Of a stretch of DNA of 64,000 nt, positions 44,775-53,484 are shown piece by piece. Made by a program: the position numbers and the translations under genes. The notes under the pieces are model-generated. The model searched no databases. It had not been told where the DNA came from and worked only from the letters and a program-made list of their open reading frames with translations. The number at the start of each line of letters is the position of its first letter. The stretch's first letter is position 1. The stretch is from Bradyrhizobium sp. AZCC 2262 (GTDB lineage Bacteria > Pseudomonadota > Alphaproteobacteria > Rhizobiales > Xanthobacteraceae), in contig NZ_JAZHRT010000001.1 in NCBI RefSeq assembly GCF_036924535.1, positions 2,666,001 through 2,730,000 on the forward strand. Direction: 5' to 3'.

Positions 44775-45989
44775 ATGGCACAGCATGTGGATTTCGATTT
44801 CACCAGCGAGGCGTTTTTTCGTGATCCGCAGGCCGGCGTCGCGCAGCTGCGCGCGATCGGTCCCGCCGTCGCGACGAGATTCCCGATCGTAGGGCGGGTC
44901 TGGGTCACCACGACCTACGAGGCGGCGGCGCGGGTGCTGAAGGACAGCACGCTCTTCTCGCTGCGCAGGGAGGGCGGGGTGCTCGTCGGCCTGCCCTGGT
45001 GGATGCAGAAATTCATCGCGACATTCGCCAATAACATGCTGACGATGGACGAGCCGGACCACACGCGGCTGCGAAGTATCGTCGACGAGGCGTTCCGCCG
45101 GCGCGCGGTGCTCGACATGGAGCCGCGTATCCGCGCCATCGCCGATCGTCTCGCCGATGAATTGTTTGCGGCGGGAAGCCCTGCCGATCTGGTGCAGCGT
45201 TATGCGCGGATATTGCCGCTATCTGTAATCTGCGAGCTGCTCGGTCTGCCGCCGGCGGATCGGCCGAAATTCATCGCCTGGGCCAATTCGATGGCGCATC
45301 TCACCAATGCATTCGGCTTTCTGCGGCTGATTGGCGGCCTCATCAAGATGCGGCGCTATCTGAAAGAACGCCTGCGGATCGCCCGTGAAGAGGGCAGCGA
45401 AGGATTGATCGTGGAACTCGTGCGCGTCGAGCAGGAGGGCGGACGTATCACGCCGGACGAAATGGTCTCGATGGTGTTTCTGCTGTTGGGGGCTGGTTCC
45501 GAGACCACGACCCATCTGATCAGCGGGTCGGTGTTCGAACTGCTGAAGGACCCGGAGCGGCGCGATTGGCTAACGGCAGACTGGAGCCGCGCCGGGTTGG
45601 CGGTGGAAGAATTTTTGCGCTTCGTCTCGCCGGTGCAATTCTCGAAACCGCGCTACGTGCGCCAGGACGTCGATCTCGATGGTGTGAAACTGAAGAAGGG
45701 CGACAGGGTGATGGCGATGATCGTCGCCGCCAACCTGGACTCCGACGCGAACGAGTGTCCCGAACGCCTCGATCTCGAGCGGCGGCCGAACCGGCATCTT
45801 GCGTTCGGGACGGGCATTCATTTCTGCCTCGGCCACCAGCTCGCGCGGATCGAAGCGATTTGCGCGCTGCAGGCGCTGTTCACGCGCTGGCCCAAACTCG
45901 CGCTGGCGGTGGAGCCGTCGCACATTCATTGGCGGAGGCGGCCCGGTATTCGCATGATCGCGGAGCTGCCGGTTGTGGCGGGTATTTGA
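44775..45989 (+). CDS. Cytochrome P450
   Basis: ATG 44775 gives 404 residues (an upstream GTG at 44760 is possible). The I-helix reads LGAGSETTTHL, the ExxR motif EEFLRFVSP, and the haem loop FGTGIHFCLGHQLAR with Cys near 352. It is a soluble bacterial class I P450. No ferredoxin or reductase gene is adjacent. Substrate is unknown; the context suggests a hydrophobic or aromatic compound. It lies 127 bases after the dioxygenase gene. Confidence 0.93.
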   Translation: MAQHVDFDFTSEAFFRDPQAGVAQLRAIGPAVATRFPIVGRVWVTTTYEAAARVLKDSTLFSLRREGGVLVGLPWWMQKFIATFANNMLTMDEPDHTRLRSIVDEAFRRRAVLDMEPRIRAIADRLADELFAAGSPADLVQRYARILPLSVICELLGLPPADRPKFIAWANSMAHLTNAFGFLRLIGGLIKMRRYLKERLRIAREEGSEGLIVELVRVEQEGGRITPDEMVSMVFLLLGAGSETTTHLISGSVFELLKDPERRDWLTADWSRAGLAVEEFLRFVSPVQFSKPRYVRQDVDLDGVKLKKGDRVMAMIVAANLDSDANECPERLDLERRPNRHLAFGTGIHFCLGHQLARIEAICALQALFTRWPKLALAVEPSHIHWRRRPGIRMIAELPVVAGI

Positions 45990-46024
45990 CGAGGCTGCGG
46001 TTAGGGGAGAAGGGCCGAGGAGTC

Positions 46025-46098
46025 TGGCTGGGGAACTAGGATTCGAACCTAGACAAACAGAGTCAGAGTCTGTTGTGCTACCGTTACACCATTCCCCA
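46025..46098 (-). tRNA. tRNA-Gln (anticodon CTG)
   Basis: The minus strand reads TGGGGAATGGTGTAACGGTA through the anticodon loop CTCTGAC (anticodon CTG), T-arm CTAGGTTCGAATCCTAG, and TTCCCCA-G-CCA. Acceptor stem pairs TGGGGAA with TTCCCCA and the CCA is encoded. The 5' end is at 46098. The accessory region starts on the 5' side of this gene. Confidence 0.95.
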
Positions 46099-46114
46099 CC
46101 TAAGGCACTGATTT

Positions 46115-46142
46115 CGCATAACTTTTTTTGGAAGTTTTGCAA
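46115..46142 (-). promoter_or_regulatory. Possible tRNA-Gln promoter
   Basis: On the minus strand TTGCAA (46142-46137) and TATGCG (46120-46115) are 16 bases apart, placing a start near 46108, ten bases before the tRNA. Weak match; no experimental support. Confidence 0.35.
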
Positions 46143-46233
46143 TCAGGGCCAAGAGTTTTGCAAACCCGGCGATTTGCAGGGCCCATATAGCCGGGCCTGC
46201 GTTCGCGGTCTAGTCTTCCTTTGTTAGGCTCTA

Positions 46234-47081
46234 GGTGGTGTGGACACTTATCTCATCCATAAGACGATTGCCGCGAGAGTGATGACGGCTCGGTAATTTC
46301 GGGCGGTTTTTTCGAAGCGGGTTGCGACCCGTCGGAACTGCTTGAGCTTTGAGAAGCAGCATTCGACGAGATGGCGCTGGGCATAGAGATGCTTGTCGAG
46401 CGGATATTTGAGCGCACGTGACGGGTTGTTGGGGATGACGACGAGCGCCCCCTTGGCGGCGATGGCTTGGCGCAAGTGATCGGCGTCATAGGCTGTATCG
46501 GCCATGACGACCTCGGCGGGTAATCCCTCGATCAGTGCGGCGGCTTGCGGTGCATCGCCCTTCTGACCTGCGGTAAGCGTGAACCGCACGGGGCATCCCA
46601 AGCCGCGAACGACCATATGTATCTTGGTGCTCAAGCCGCCGCGCGAGCGACCGATCGCCTGATCTTCAGGCCCCCTTTTTTCGCCCCGGCGGCGTGTTGA
46701 TGCGCCCGGACGATGGTGGAATCGACGATCAGATATTCGAAGTCCGGATCATCGGACATCGCCTCGAAGATGCGCCACCAAACACCCTTGATACTCCATC
46801 GACTGATGCGCCGGAACACGCTGTTCCAATCCCCGAACGCCTCCGGAAGATCACGCCAGGGAGAGCCTGTGCGCACGATCCACAGCACGCCTTCCACGAA
46901 CATTCGGTTGTCGCGGCCGGTCGAACCCTTCTGGTCGGGTCGACCGATAATCAGCGGCGCCATCCGCTCCCACGCCGCGTCGCTCAAAACCAAACGGTTC
47001 TTCACACCCAAGACTGCCTCCCCAAAAGCAGTCTTGAATCTGATTTGCTCCTAAAAGGGAATCCTTAGAGTCCACACCACC
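46234..47081 (-). mobile_element. IS5-type (IS427-like) insertion sequence
   Basis: An 848-base element with perfect inverted ends GGTGGTGTGGAC (46234-46245) and GTCCACACCACC (47070-47081). Both ends are flanked by TA; the full flanking sequence CTAG is identical, so the match extends to 15 bases. It carries one frameshifted transposase gene. The insertion lies exactly at the stop codon of the integrase gene, which keeps TAG. Confidence 0.9.
46248..47011 (-). CDS. IS5-family transposase made by -1 frameshift (orfA 46631-47011, orfB 46248-46634)
   Basis: OrfA (126 codons) has the DUF4096-like N-terminal part RLVLSDAAWERMAPLI and the first DDE Asp in LIVDSTIVRAHQ. OrfB (128 codons) has the second Asp in VMADTAYDAD and the Glu in LVECCFSKLKQFRR. 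On the minus strand the run AAAAAAGGGGG (46681-46671) allows a -1 shift that joins KRGPEDQAIGRSRGGLSTKI to OrfB. All three catalytic acids are then on one chain, so the element may be active. This is the usual strategy of the group. Confidence 0.88.
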
Positions 47082-48262
47082 TAGTCCTCCTTGTTCACAA
47101 GACGAAGCCGTTTTTGGCCGTCGGCGCCGACCTTCATCTGATCGCGGAACCGCATGTAATGCTCGACGTTCTGGCGGGACATGCCGATATCGTTGGCGAT
47201 CTGGTCGACCTCATAGCCTTCCTCGGAGCGGGCGAGGATTCCGGTCCCGCGCAGCCCATGGATGGTCGGATGGTCGGCGTCATCAGGATCGATGTCCCAA
47301 TCGTATTTCTTGACCTGGGCGCCAACCCATTCTTTCCAGCGGCGGCAAATGACGCGGCCTTCGGGTGTATCGGCGAGCCATCGCCCCCAGCGCGCGCGAA
47401 GACCGTCGGCCGTGTATTGCGCGCCCTTGGGAGAGTAGAGATACAGATCCTTGCGGAAACGATCGATCGGCTTCAGCCAGCGGGAGTTCGTGAACGTCAC
47501 CGGCGTTTCGGCCCAGCGGTCGAGTTCGAGCGCGTCGGCAGTGGCAAGCGGAATGTGGAAGGCGCGCCGGCGCTTGCGGGTTTTCTTTGGCCGGCACCAT
47601 AGGCCGTTGCGATCGCGATGCTCCGGACCCATGCGGATCAGATCGCTTCCGCGCTGGCAGGTCATAACCCCGAGCCGCGTCATGCGGACCAGGTCTGGCC
47701 ACGCGTGCGCGCGAACGTGATCGATCACCCAGGACGGCCACGGCACATGCCCGCGATCGGGGATGTCGAAGTCCTTCACCTTGTCGAATGGATTGATTTT
47801 AGCGAGGTCGAGGGGGATGGCCCAATCCCAGATCGTGCGCCCGACCGACAGCATCTGGTTTGCCATCACCGGCGTTTCCTTCATGGCATCGCGCGCAGTT
47901 TGAGCTGCGAGCGGCGTCAGGTCTTTGACGGCCACCATGCCCCAGGTATCATGCGACTCGAAGCGACGCATGGTCACTTCGTAATTCGATCGGGTGCCTT
48001 CCGATAGTCGCGTGAACTCGTCGCTGCGGCGGTAGCGCGCAATGAGATCGCCGATGGAGCCTGGCGGATATGTTGTCGGTTCCGATTTTTTGCGACGCTC
48101 GACTTCGGCCCAAAATGCCACCGGCTGAGTGTCGGCGTGCGGTAGTTTGATGCGCTCTCCCTCGCGATCGGTGCCGCGTCCGGGATTCCAATAATAGTAC
48201 GTGTAGACCTTGCCGTTCGGCTTGCGAACGCTGGTCTTCTCAACGCCCTCAGGCAGCGTCAC
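47081..48262 (-). CDS. Tyrosine recombinase/phage-type integrase
   Basis: I start at GTG 48262 (AAGGGAA upstream), giving 393 residues; the frame continues to 48313 over the preceding gene. The catalytic Arg lies in CQRGSDLIRMG, the H-x-x-R pair in IHGLRGTGI, and the Tyr in QNVEHYMRFRD. An N-terminal SAM-like core-binding domain (about 60-150) precedes the catalytic domain. It overlaps the excisionase-like gene by 14 bases. Its stop codon is the insertion site of the IS5-type element, which leaves the protein unchanged. It should mobilise the island in this region. Confidence 0.9.
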   Translation of the reverse strand: MTLPEGVEKTSVRKPNGKVYTYYYWNPGRGTDREGERIKLPHADTQPVAFWAEVERRKKSEPTTYPPGSIGDLIARYRRSDEFTRLSEGTRSNYEVTMRRFESHDTWGMVAVKDLTPLAAQTARDAMKETPVMANQMLSVGRTIWDWAIPLDLAKINPFDKVKDFDIPDRGHVPWPSWVIDHVRAHAWPDLVRMTRLGVMTCQRGSDLIRMGPEHRDRNGLWCRPKKTRKRRRAFHIPLATADALELDRWAETPVTFTNSRWLKPIDRFRKDLYLYSPKGAQYTADGLRARWGRWLADTPEGRVICRRWKEWVGAQVKKYDWDIDPDDADHPTIHGLRGTGILARSEEGYEVDQIANDIGMSRQNVEHYMRFRDQMKVGADGQKRLRLVNKED

Positions 48263-48539
48263 GCCGGATTCCCTTTTTCTTGCCAAAGTTCGCTGCCCCC
48301 AATACGGCCGCATCGGTGTCCGCCGCCTTCTTGCCGGACAGCTTACGGTCTACGTCTTCCCAGCGCCAGCGGGGGGTGCCCGAAGGGAACGTGTCGCACG
48401 GTGGGGGCAGGCGACCCTCCTTCACCCATTGATCCCAAGTGTCCGTCGAAATTAGCAATTCGGCCGCTCCGGTTTCCCGGTCGACATAGGCCGGCGTCCG
48501 ATCGCCCCGAAGCAAGTTGTCCGTCTTGCGCATTGTCAT
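48249..48539 (-). CDS. Excisionase-like/helix-turn-helix small protein
   Basis: A 96-residue protein directly upstream of the integrase gene and overlapping it by 14 bases. The central stretch AAELLISTDTWDQWVKEGRLPPP with PRWRWEDVDRKL is a MerR-like winged helix as in prophage excisionases and AlpA-type regulators. The C-terminal part is basic. Role as recombination directionality factor is likely but not proved. Confidence 0.75.
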   Translation of the reverse strand: MTMRKTDNLLRGDRTPAYVDRETGAAELLISTDTWDQWVKEGRLPPPCDTFPSGTPRWRWEDVDRKLSGKKAADTDAAVLGAANFGKKKGIRRDAA

Positions 48540-48545
48540 TCGAGC

Positions 48546-48779
48546 TTACCGGAGGGTTGGCCACCTTTTCGGCGGCCTTGGCATGGTTGTCATCTTGTCG
48601 CGCACCAGCACCGCGCAGGGCTGGCCTTTGCGGCCCATCCTGTCCAGCGATGGGATGTACGGGAACACTTGCGGAGTCGTAGGACTCTCTTGCATCCCTG
48701 TAGAAGATCGCAAACTTGGCGAGGAGTTGTCCCCAGCGATCACGCTCAGGTCACCTGCGACCGGACGAGGTACCTGCAC
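48546..48779 (-). CDS. Possible small gene upstream of the excisionase-like gene
   Basis: A 77-codon frame ending 6 bases before the excisionase-like start, in operon-like spacing. The phrase FPYIPSLDRMGRKGQPCAVL resembles small proteins often seen in phage or island gene sets. The C-terminal third differs from what I expect and may be frameshifted. Weak start signals. Confidence 0.35.
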   Translation of the reverse strand: MQVPRPVAGDLSVIAGDNSSPSLRSSTGMQESPTTPQVFPYIPSLDRMGRKGQPCAVLVRDKMTTMPRPPKRWPTLR

Positions 48780-49169
48780 TTGCGTTTTCGCTAATCGAAA
48801 AAATGTCGGACGTGTTGATCATCCCGAGCATCATGCTCAGGTGACGCCTAGAGTGGAACGGCGGCTATAAACTAATCGTACGATTGGGTGCCACGGCGAA
48901 CAAAAAGGAGAGAAGCTGCCCGCGGTTTTTGATTGTCGAATTTTTCGGCGCAAGGGGCGATGCACGCAGCCCGCTCTGACAATGAAGGCGCCTTCCCGAT
49001 ACTTGGGGCGAGAGCCCACCGCGACCGCAAACAGTGCTCTGGACAGCTATCGATTTCGTTGTTGGTTTGGAAAGCACTCGAACCTGCAACCAGACCGCCA
49101 TGCGGTTCTGCGCGCTCTGTGTGTCTCGATGGTGCAAGGGCGATCGCTATTGACGGCGTCGCAGCAAGC
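48780..49169. other. Gap between integrase operon and tRNA fragment, no gene recognised
   Basis: About 390 bases holding only crossing short frames. The minus-strand phrase NRMAVWLQVRVLSKP at 49060-49110 looks like translation of tRNA-like DNA, but the T-stem does not pair, so I do not call a tRNA. It probably holds the integrase operon promoter and the arm-type sites. Confidence 0.35.
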
Positions 49170-49222
49170 CCGTCAGGCTCATAACCTGAAGGTCATAGGT
49201 TCAAATCCTATCCCCGCAACCA
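49170..49222 (+). other. 3' fragment of initiator tRNA-Met (candidate attachment site)
   Basis: The anticodon arm CGTCAGGCTCATAACCTG, T-arm ATAGGTTCAAATCCTAT and end CCCCGCAACCA match the 3' two-thirds of an fMet tRNA with encoded CCA. The 5' acceptor strand and D-arm are missing. This is the classic footprint of integration into a tRNA 3' end. A terminator follows. Confidence 0.8.
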
Positions 49223-49228
49223 AGTCTT

Positions 49229-49265
49229 AAGCCCTTGAGAACGCATCGTTTTCGAGGGCTTTTTG
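49229..49265 (+). terminator. Rho-independent terminator after the tRNA-Met fragment
   Basis: AAGCCCTTGAGAAC, a short loop and GTTTTCGAGGGCTT form a stem followed by a T-run. It probably ended the original tRNA-Met transcript. Confidence 0.75.
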
Positions 49266-49556
49266 CTGCTCCCAATTTAGCTGGAAATTTCGCTCGTGGA
49301 AGCGCCGTGGAAGCGGCAGGAGGAAAGTCGCGGCGTAAAATCGGCGGAGGCGGAGACGACGCGATGAATCAATTGTGATCGTGGATCGATGGCGACCGCC
49401 ACAACTCGCGCCAGATCACGGCTCGCAGGGGCGGGGGCGAAACCCTCTCTCTCCGCGCCGCGAGGTGCCGCTCCACGACCTTCTCATCACGTGGGATTCG
49501 ACTACGACAAGTGCCGTGGCGACAAACGCACCAGCCGACGCCGGCGCCGGAAGGAA
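49266..49556. other. Gap before the ThiF-like gene, no gene recognised
   Basis: About 290 bases between the terminator and the end of the ThiF/E1-like gene. Frames on both strands have no recognisable product. Base composition is high GC. It could contain the rest of an att region. Confidence 0.3.
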
Positions 49557-50897
49557 TCAAGCCGTGCCTTTGCGCCGCGCTCTCGCCTTGTCGATCAACG
49601 GAGCGCGTTCGACGCAGAAACAATTGGCATGCCGAGCCTCGGGAAAATCGGTTCCCCGCTGCGGCCCCCAGAGCAGGTTGAGCGCATATCTCGGTGCAGG
49701 CTCGGCACGTCCCTCACTCAGGTGACGGACGAATTCGGTTGCGATCATGCAGGCACTGAAGCATGCGACGAATGGGACCGACGGAGCGAATCCCTTCTCT
49801 TGGTTCTCGTCGGACAGAGCTTGGGCGACGCCCTCCGATACGACCGAACAGATCTTGCGCCCAAGGCGCGCGGCGAGCCACGCCTTCTTATCCTCCGGCG
49901 CCGCGTCAACGTGCGCCAGCGTGACCGCGGCTTCGCCATCGCCGACGACCGCTTCCCCCAATCCGGTGGCCCGGCTCGCAATGGTTTCGGATCGCGTCGT
50001 CGGCTGCCGGAATAGGCACATGAGGCAGGCAACGTCCTCGCCCCAGGGATGGCAGCTCACCTGGCAGCTCAGGTCGCTGCCGATGGCGCCGTCGATCACG
50101 AGATCGGGCCAAAGCCGCTGGACCTCGTGACGGGCCTCGATGTTGTCAAGCCCGTTCAGCGCGACCGTCGGGTAGGGCAGGGTCGCGCCGAATTCCTTGG
50201 CCAGCGTTTGCACCTCCGTGTGCCGGGGCTGGGAATCGAACTTTTCCTTCAGCAGTTTCGCCATGAAGTTCGCCTTCGGGCCGATGAAGCCGCTCGCGGG
50301 CAGGCAAATGCACGTGCCCCAGTTCTCCTCGCCATAGTCCTGACGGTCGACGACGACCGCCCGGCCCGTGATCGGCAGACGGGCGAGCAGATACGCGATC
50401 CCGTTGCCGATCGCGCCGCCGCCGACCAGCAGAAGGTCGCTCACCGTCAGGTGGTCGGGCAGCGGCGGCCCTGGATCGTCGCCGACGGATGTATAGGTCC
50501 AGAACGAAAACGACAGGCCGTCGAGGAGCTCACCCTTGCCCTCCTTCAGGGCGATGAGGCGCTTGAACACCTCCGTCACGCCGAGACATGCGGCGCCGAG
50601 TGCACCAATCGGATTGGTTTGGGAGCAGTCGGCAGCGAGGCGCTGCCCGGTCGAGGAGACCCTTGCCCGCCATCCGTTCGAGTTCACCACGGTCCAAGGC
50701 AGGTCGCATCGCGCCTGAGTTCCGACAGACAAGATCGTATCGAAAGCTTCGGCGACGACGTCGTCGCGGAAGTTCACCGGCGTGATGGCGGTCTCTCGCG
50801 CGAGGCGCTCCAGTTCGGTCCGCAGGCCGCCGCACTCCCCAGGAAGCGCGACAGTTACGTTGCGACAGGTCCTGACCAGTAGCCGCAACGCCGCCAA
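49557..50897 (-). CDS. ThiF/E1-like adenylyltransferase-fold protein
   Basis: From TTG 50897 the product is 446 residues; the same frame is open further upstream, so the true start is unsure. The core (about residues 150-300) has the ATP loop LLLVGGGAIGNG, the DRQDYGEENWGT strand, and DNIEARH. CLMC (Cys291, Cys294) and a C-terminal CFC (about 430) can make the Zn site of MoeB/ThiF/E1 proteins. A conserved-looking N-terminal extension is fused. The family activates a C-terminal Gly by adenylation, but no ubiquitin-like or E2 gene is visible. It is the last gene of an operon with a methyltransferase. Confidence 0.8.
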   Translation of the reverse strand: MAALRLLVRTCRNVTVALPGECGGLRTELERLARETAITPVNFRDDVVAEAFDTILSVGTQARCDLPWTVVNSNGWRARVSSTGQRLAADCSQTNPIGALGAACLGVTEVFKRLIALKEGKGELLDGLSFSFWTYTSVGDDPGPPLPDHLTVSDLLLVGGGAIGNGIAYLLARLPITGRAVVVDRQDYGEENWGTCICLPASGFIGPKANFMAKLLKEKFDSQPRHTEVQTLAKEFGATLPYPTVALNGLDNIEARHEVQRLWPDLVIDGAIGSDLSCQVSCHPWGEDVACLMCLFRQPTTRSETIASRATGLGEAVVGDGEAAVTLAHVDAAPEDKKAWLAARLGRKICSVVSEGVAQALSDENQEKGFAPSVPFVACFSACMIATEFVRHLSEGRAEPAPRYALNLLWGPQRGTDFPEARHANCFCVERAPLIDKARARRKGTA

Positions 50898-51778
50898 CGC
50901 GATCTCGGTGCCGTTTGCGGTACGAAGCGGGCAAGTTCTTCGGCACGCTTTGCTGGAGGTAGACCGAGAAGCGCGAATGGCGTTTTCATCGGATCGCCCA
51001 CATGATCGAAACGGTCGCCCAGCCCCGCATTCCTCTCCCCGAGGAACGTATGTCGGCGGACCCGCCGCAGGATTTTGTCCGCGGACGGTCCGTAGGGCGG
51101 AGCGGCCTTGGACGTTACGGGTGCGAAGACCGCGGTCGTCTCAAGGACCGTCGGACTTCTCACGATGATGCTGGCGTCCGAAGGCGGGCGTCCAGGCGAG
51201 GCCGCCATCTGCAAGTCCAGATCGCGCAGCCTTATCTCGATCATTTCGAGCGAGTTGTGCGCGAGATCGGTTCTTTTCCAGTCCTTGGAATGCGCATCGT
51301 TGATTGCTGATCTCGCCGCCGCCGCGATGTCAGAAGGATTGACAAGGACCAGCCGTGCGGCCCAGGTCGCCCCATCGCGCCACGGCCAGTATGCGAAGCT
51401 GGCGTGCGCGAGATGACCCATCCCACGGGCTTCGCGAAGCGCGACGCACGCCGCGACGAATGCGCCGCCCGGCGGCTCTGGCCACGTCATAACGACCCGG
51501 TCGCTTCCGTCCTTGATGCATTCAAAGATAGCATCGATCACCGCGCGGCCCGCGTCTGCGAAAAGCCATTCCGACGGCTTCGCGCGGATGGCGAAACGCG
51601 TGCGAGTCGCCGTGGAAATTCCCGGCCGCTCCAGCGTGGACGTTTCCCGGGCTTTCTTGCTCGCGGCCGCGAGCAGGGTACGGGCTCGATCAGCATGAGC
51701 TCTCTGCTGGGCCTGCCTCTCCGCGGGATCCAGACTTCGAGTGCCCTGACCGGGGGAATTGATACGATGGTTCTTCAC
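50855..51778 (-). CDS. Protein of unknown function between methyltransferase and ThiF-like genes
   Basis: A 307-residue protein starting at GTG 51778, overlapping the methyltransferase stop as GTGA. It overlaps the ThiF-like frame by about 43 bases. The sequence has an acidic/aromatic core such as MTWPEPPGGAFVAACVALRE and HASFAYWPWRDGATWAA, with a basic C-terminus. I do not recognise a family, an E2 Cys, or a nuclease motif. The C-terminal residues after LARFVPQT look out of frame, so a frameshift into the ThiF-like frame is possible. Confidence 0.6.
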   Translation of the reverse strand: MKNHRINSPGQGTRSLDPAERQAQQRAHADRARTLLAAASKKARETSTLERPGISTATRTRFAIRAKPSEWLFADAGRAVIDAIFECIKDGSDRVVMTWPEPPGGAFVAACVALREARGMGHLAHASFAYWPWRDGATWAARLVLVNPSDIAAAARSAINDAHSKDWKRTDLAHNSLEMIEIRLRDLDLQMAASPGRPPSDASIIVRSPTVLETTAVFAPVTSKAAPPYGPSADKILRRVRRHTFLGERNAGLGDRFDHVGDPMKTPFALLGLPPAKRAEELARFVPQTAPRSRWRRCGYWSGPVAT

Positions 51779-53484
51779 GCTGCAGCCTTCGCTCGCATCG
51801 AGGCGGCGGCGGACAACGCGTATGCCAACTCGACGGCCTCCTCAAAGTCCGCGAGCCGGCTCATGGCGGTTTGGAGGCAGCTCGGATCCGGCAACGGCAG
51901 GTTCTTCAGCGAACCAACTGAGATGCTCGTCGAGCCGCCAATACGACGATAGCGTCGGTCGACGGCGGCACTGTTCAGGAGTTTGCACAGCAGCTTGAGC
52001 GCGGGACGTCCGCCGTTGGGTGTCAGCAGGATAGTATGGTTCTCTGTTACAAAGCCGCGATACTTCTTGACGACCTTCCTGGGAATGACGGCGGCAACCA
52101 GTCTTTTGGCCTGTTTGCTGTTGGTTGTTCGCTGAAGAATTATCGACGGCGTCCGGACAATGCCGGCGGTGGGCACTTCAAAAGTTACGAAATCGACGCC
52201 GCGATGGGTCTTGCTGGTGGGATGGCACTGCTTTCCGGGGCGTATGTTCTTCGCCCAGAAGAGCGGATAGGCGCCAGGCTTTCTGGCTCCGCGACTGAGA
52301 CGGTGCTCCTCGCGGTTCCAGACGAAGTATCCAGCCCTTGGCGTTACGCCGTAGTCGGACAACCGCGATACGCATCTGTCCATTGCGCCGCGGTCGTCTC
52401 CGGTCTGATCCGGTATAATCCATGGAGAGGTCTGTGCCGTGCCCGGCGCGGAGATTATTCCACTTTCGCTGAACCGCCATTCGCTGTCTATCCGACCGCA
52501 TGACGGAACAAAAAGCTTGGCGGCGCCAGGCGCCTTTGCCCGGAAGAGCGACACGCATGTATCCTGTTGGACATCGTGGAAGACGTCCTGTCTTTCGAGG
52601 ATATCGACACGCAGCACCTCGGCCCGCGACCTAATGCTTTCCCGCAAACGCGCGAACAAGCCGCCGGAGAGGAAGCTCGATGGTGAGACGACCGCGACCA
52701 ACCCTCCTGGCTTCACGAGACGGAATGCGAGGTCGATGAAAAGAGCGTAGCGATTTATGTGTCCGGGAGCGGAGACGGCGTCCCAGTCGGGTACGAATTC
52801 GGAGTTTGCATTTAGAATCCTGCCGTAGGGCGGGTTGACGAAAACCGCGTCATGTCGGATCGGATTTTGGCCCAACCGCAGCGAGTCTCCGACCCTCAAT
52901 ATGGCTTTTTGAGCTTTGCGGTCGAACGGTTCGCCGAGGCGGTCGCAGACGAGGGCATCTCCCAGGAGCGCGAGATGCGGATCGATCTCGATTCCGGTGA
53001 GACGCGTCCGTATGTCCCGAACGTGACAGCCAAGCTGAACCATTCTCCCGGCAATGCTGGATACGAAGGCCGCTCCTCCCGCGGCCGGGTCGATTATTCG
53101 GGCCTTCGTGAGATCGAGCCCAGCCAGCTCAGATCTTTGAATAAGATGACGAACGATTGCCGGCGGAGTGAAACAGGTCGCCTTTTCTCGCCGCAAGGAC
53201 GTGTGGATGAGCAGGGTGTAGAACGTGCTGATCCAGTAGTGCCTCTCGTCAATATCGAGAAGGGCGAGCACCTGCGAGAGATTTTCCGTCGCTTTCGCGA
53301 ATTTCGTGCCGGTTTGCGAAAAGCCGTCCAGCAGCGACAAGGCGAGCGAGAGCCGCGTACGGGGTTGCAACTTCTCGATGGAATTGAAAGATGCCTCGAT
53401 GCCAGCGATCGCCGACCTGAGCGCGGCTCGCACGTCATTTGCGGCGGCTACCGCCGTCTGATTGCTTTTTGCAGCGCCCGTCAC
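51775..53484 (-). CDS. N6-adenine DNA methyltransferase (Eco57I/HsdM-like)
   Basis: I use GTG 53484 (569 residues) because GGGTGGG is just upstream; a TTG at 53535 is the longer option. Motif I IIDPAAGGAAF (about residues 131-141), the acidic GIEIDPH, and motif IV VFVNPPYGRI (about 215-223) are present. The N-terminal part (about 1-120) is helical, and about 330-560 may recognise DNA. No restriction endonuclease gene is apparent. It is the first gene of an operon with the unknown protein and the ThiF-like protein. This fits an unusual modification-based defence module. Confidence 0.86.
   Translation of the reverse strand: MTGAAKSNQTAVAAANDVRAALRSAIAGIEASFNSIEKLQPRTRLSLALSLLDGFSQTGTKFAKATENLSQVLALLDIDERHYWISTFYTLLIHTSLRREKATCFTPPAIVRHLIQRSELAGLDLTKARIIDPAAGGAAFVSSIAGRMVQLGCHVRDIRTRLTGIEIDPHLALLGDALVCDRLGEPFDRKAQKAILRVGDSLRLGQNPIRHDAVFVNPPYGRILNANSEFVPDWDAVSAPGHINRYALFIDLAFRLVKPGGLVAVVSPSSFLSGGLFARLRESIRSRAEVLRVDILERQDVFHDVQQDTCVSLFRAKAPGAAKLFVPSCGRIDSEWRFSESGIISAPGTAQTSPWIIPDQTGDDRGAMDRCVSRLSDYGVTPRAGYFVWNREEHRLSRGARKPGAYPLFWAKNIRPGKQCHPTSKTHRGVDFVTFEVPTAGIVRTPSIILQRTTNSKQAKRLVAAVIPRKVVKKYRGFVTENHTILLTPNGGRPALKLLCKLLNSAAVDRRYRRIGGSTSISVGSLKNLPLPDPSCLQTAMSRLADFEEAVELAYALSAAASMRAKAAA

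Noticed and set aside
49060..49110. tRNA-like stretch on the minus strand
   Set aside because: The T-stem does not pair and no cloverleaf could be drawn; it may be an old remnant.
49389..50882. Plus-strand frames opposite the ThiF-like gene
   Set aside because: No motifs; the minus strand has the ATP-binding loop and Cys pairs of the ThiF family.
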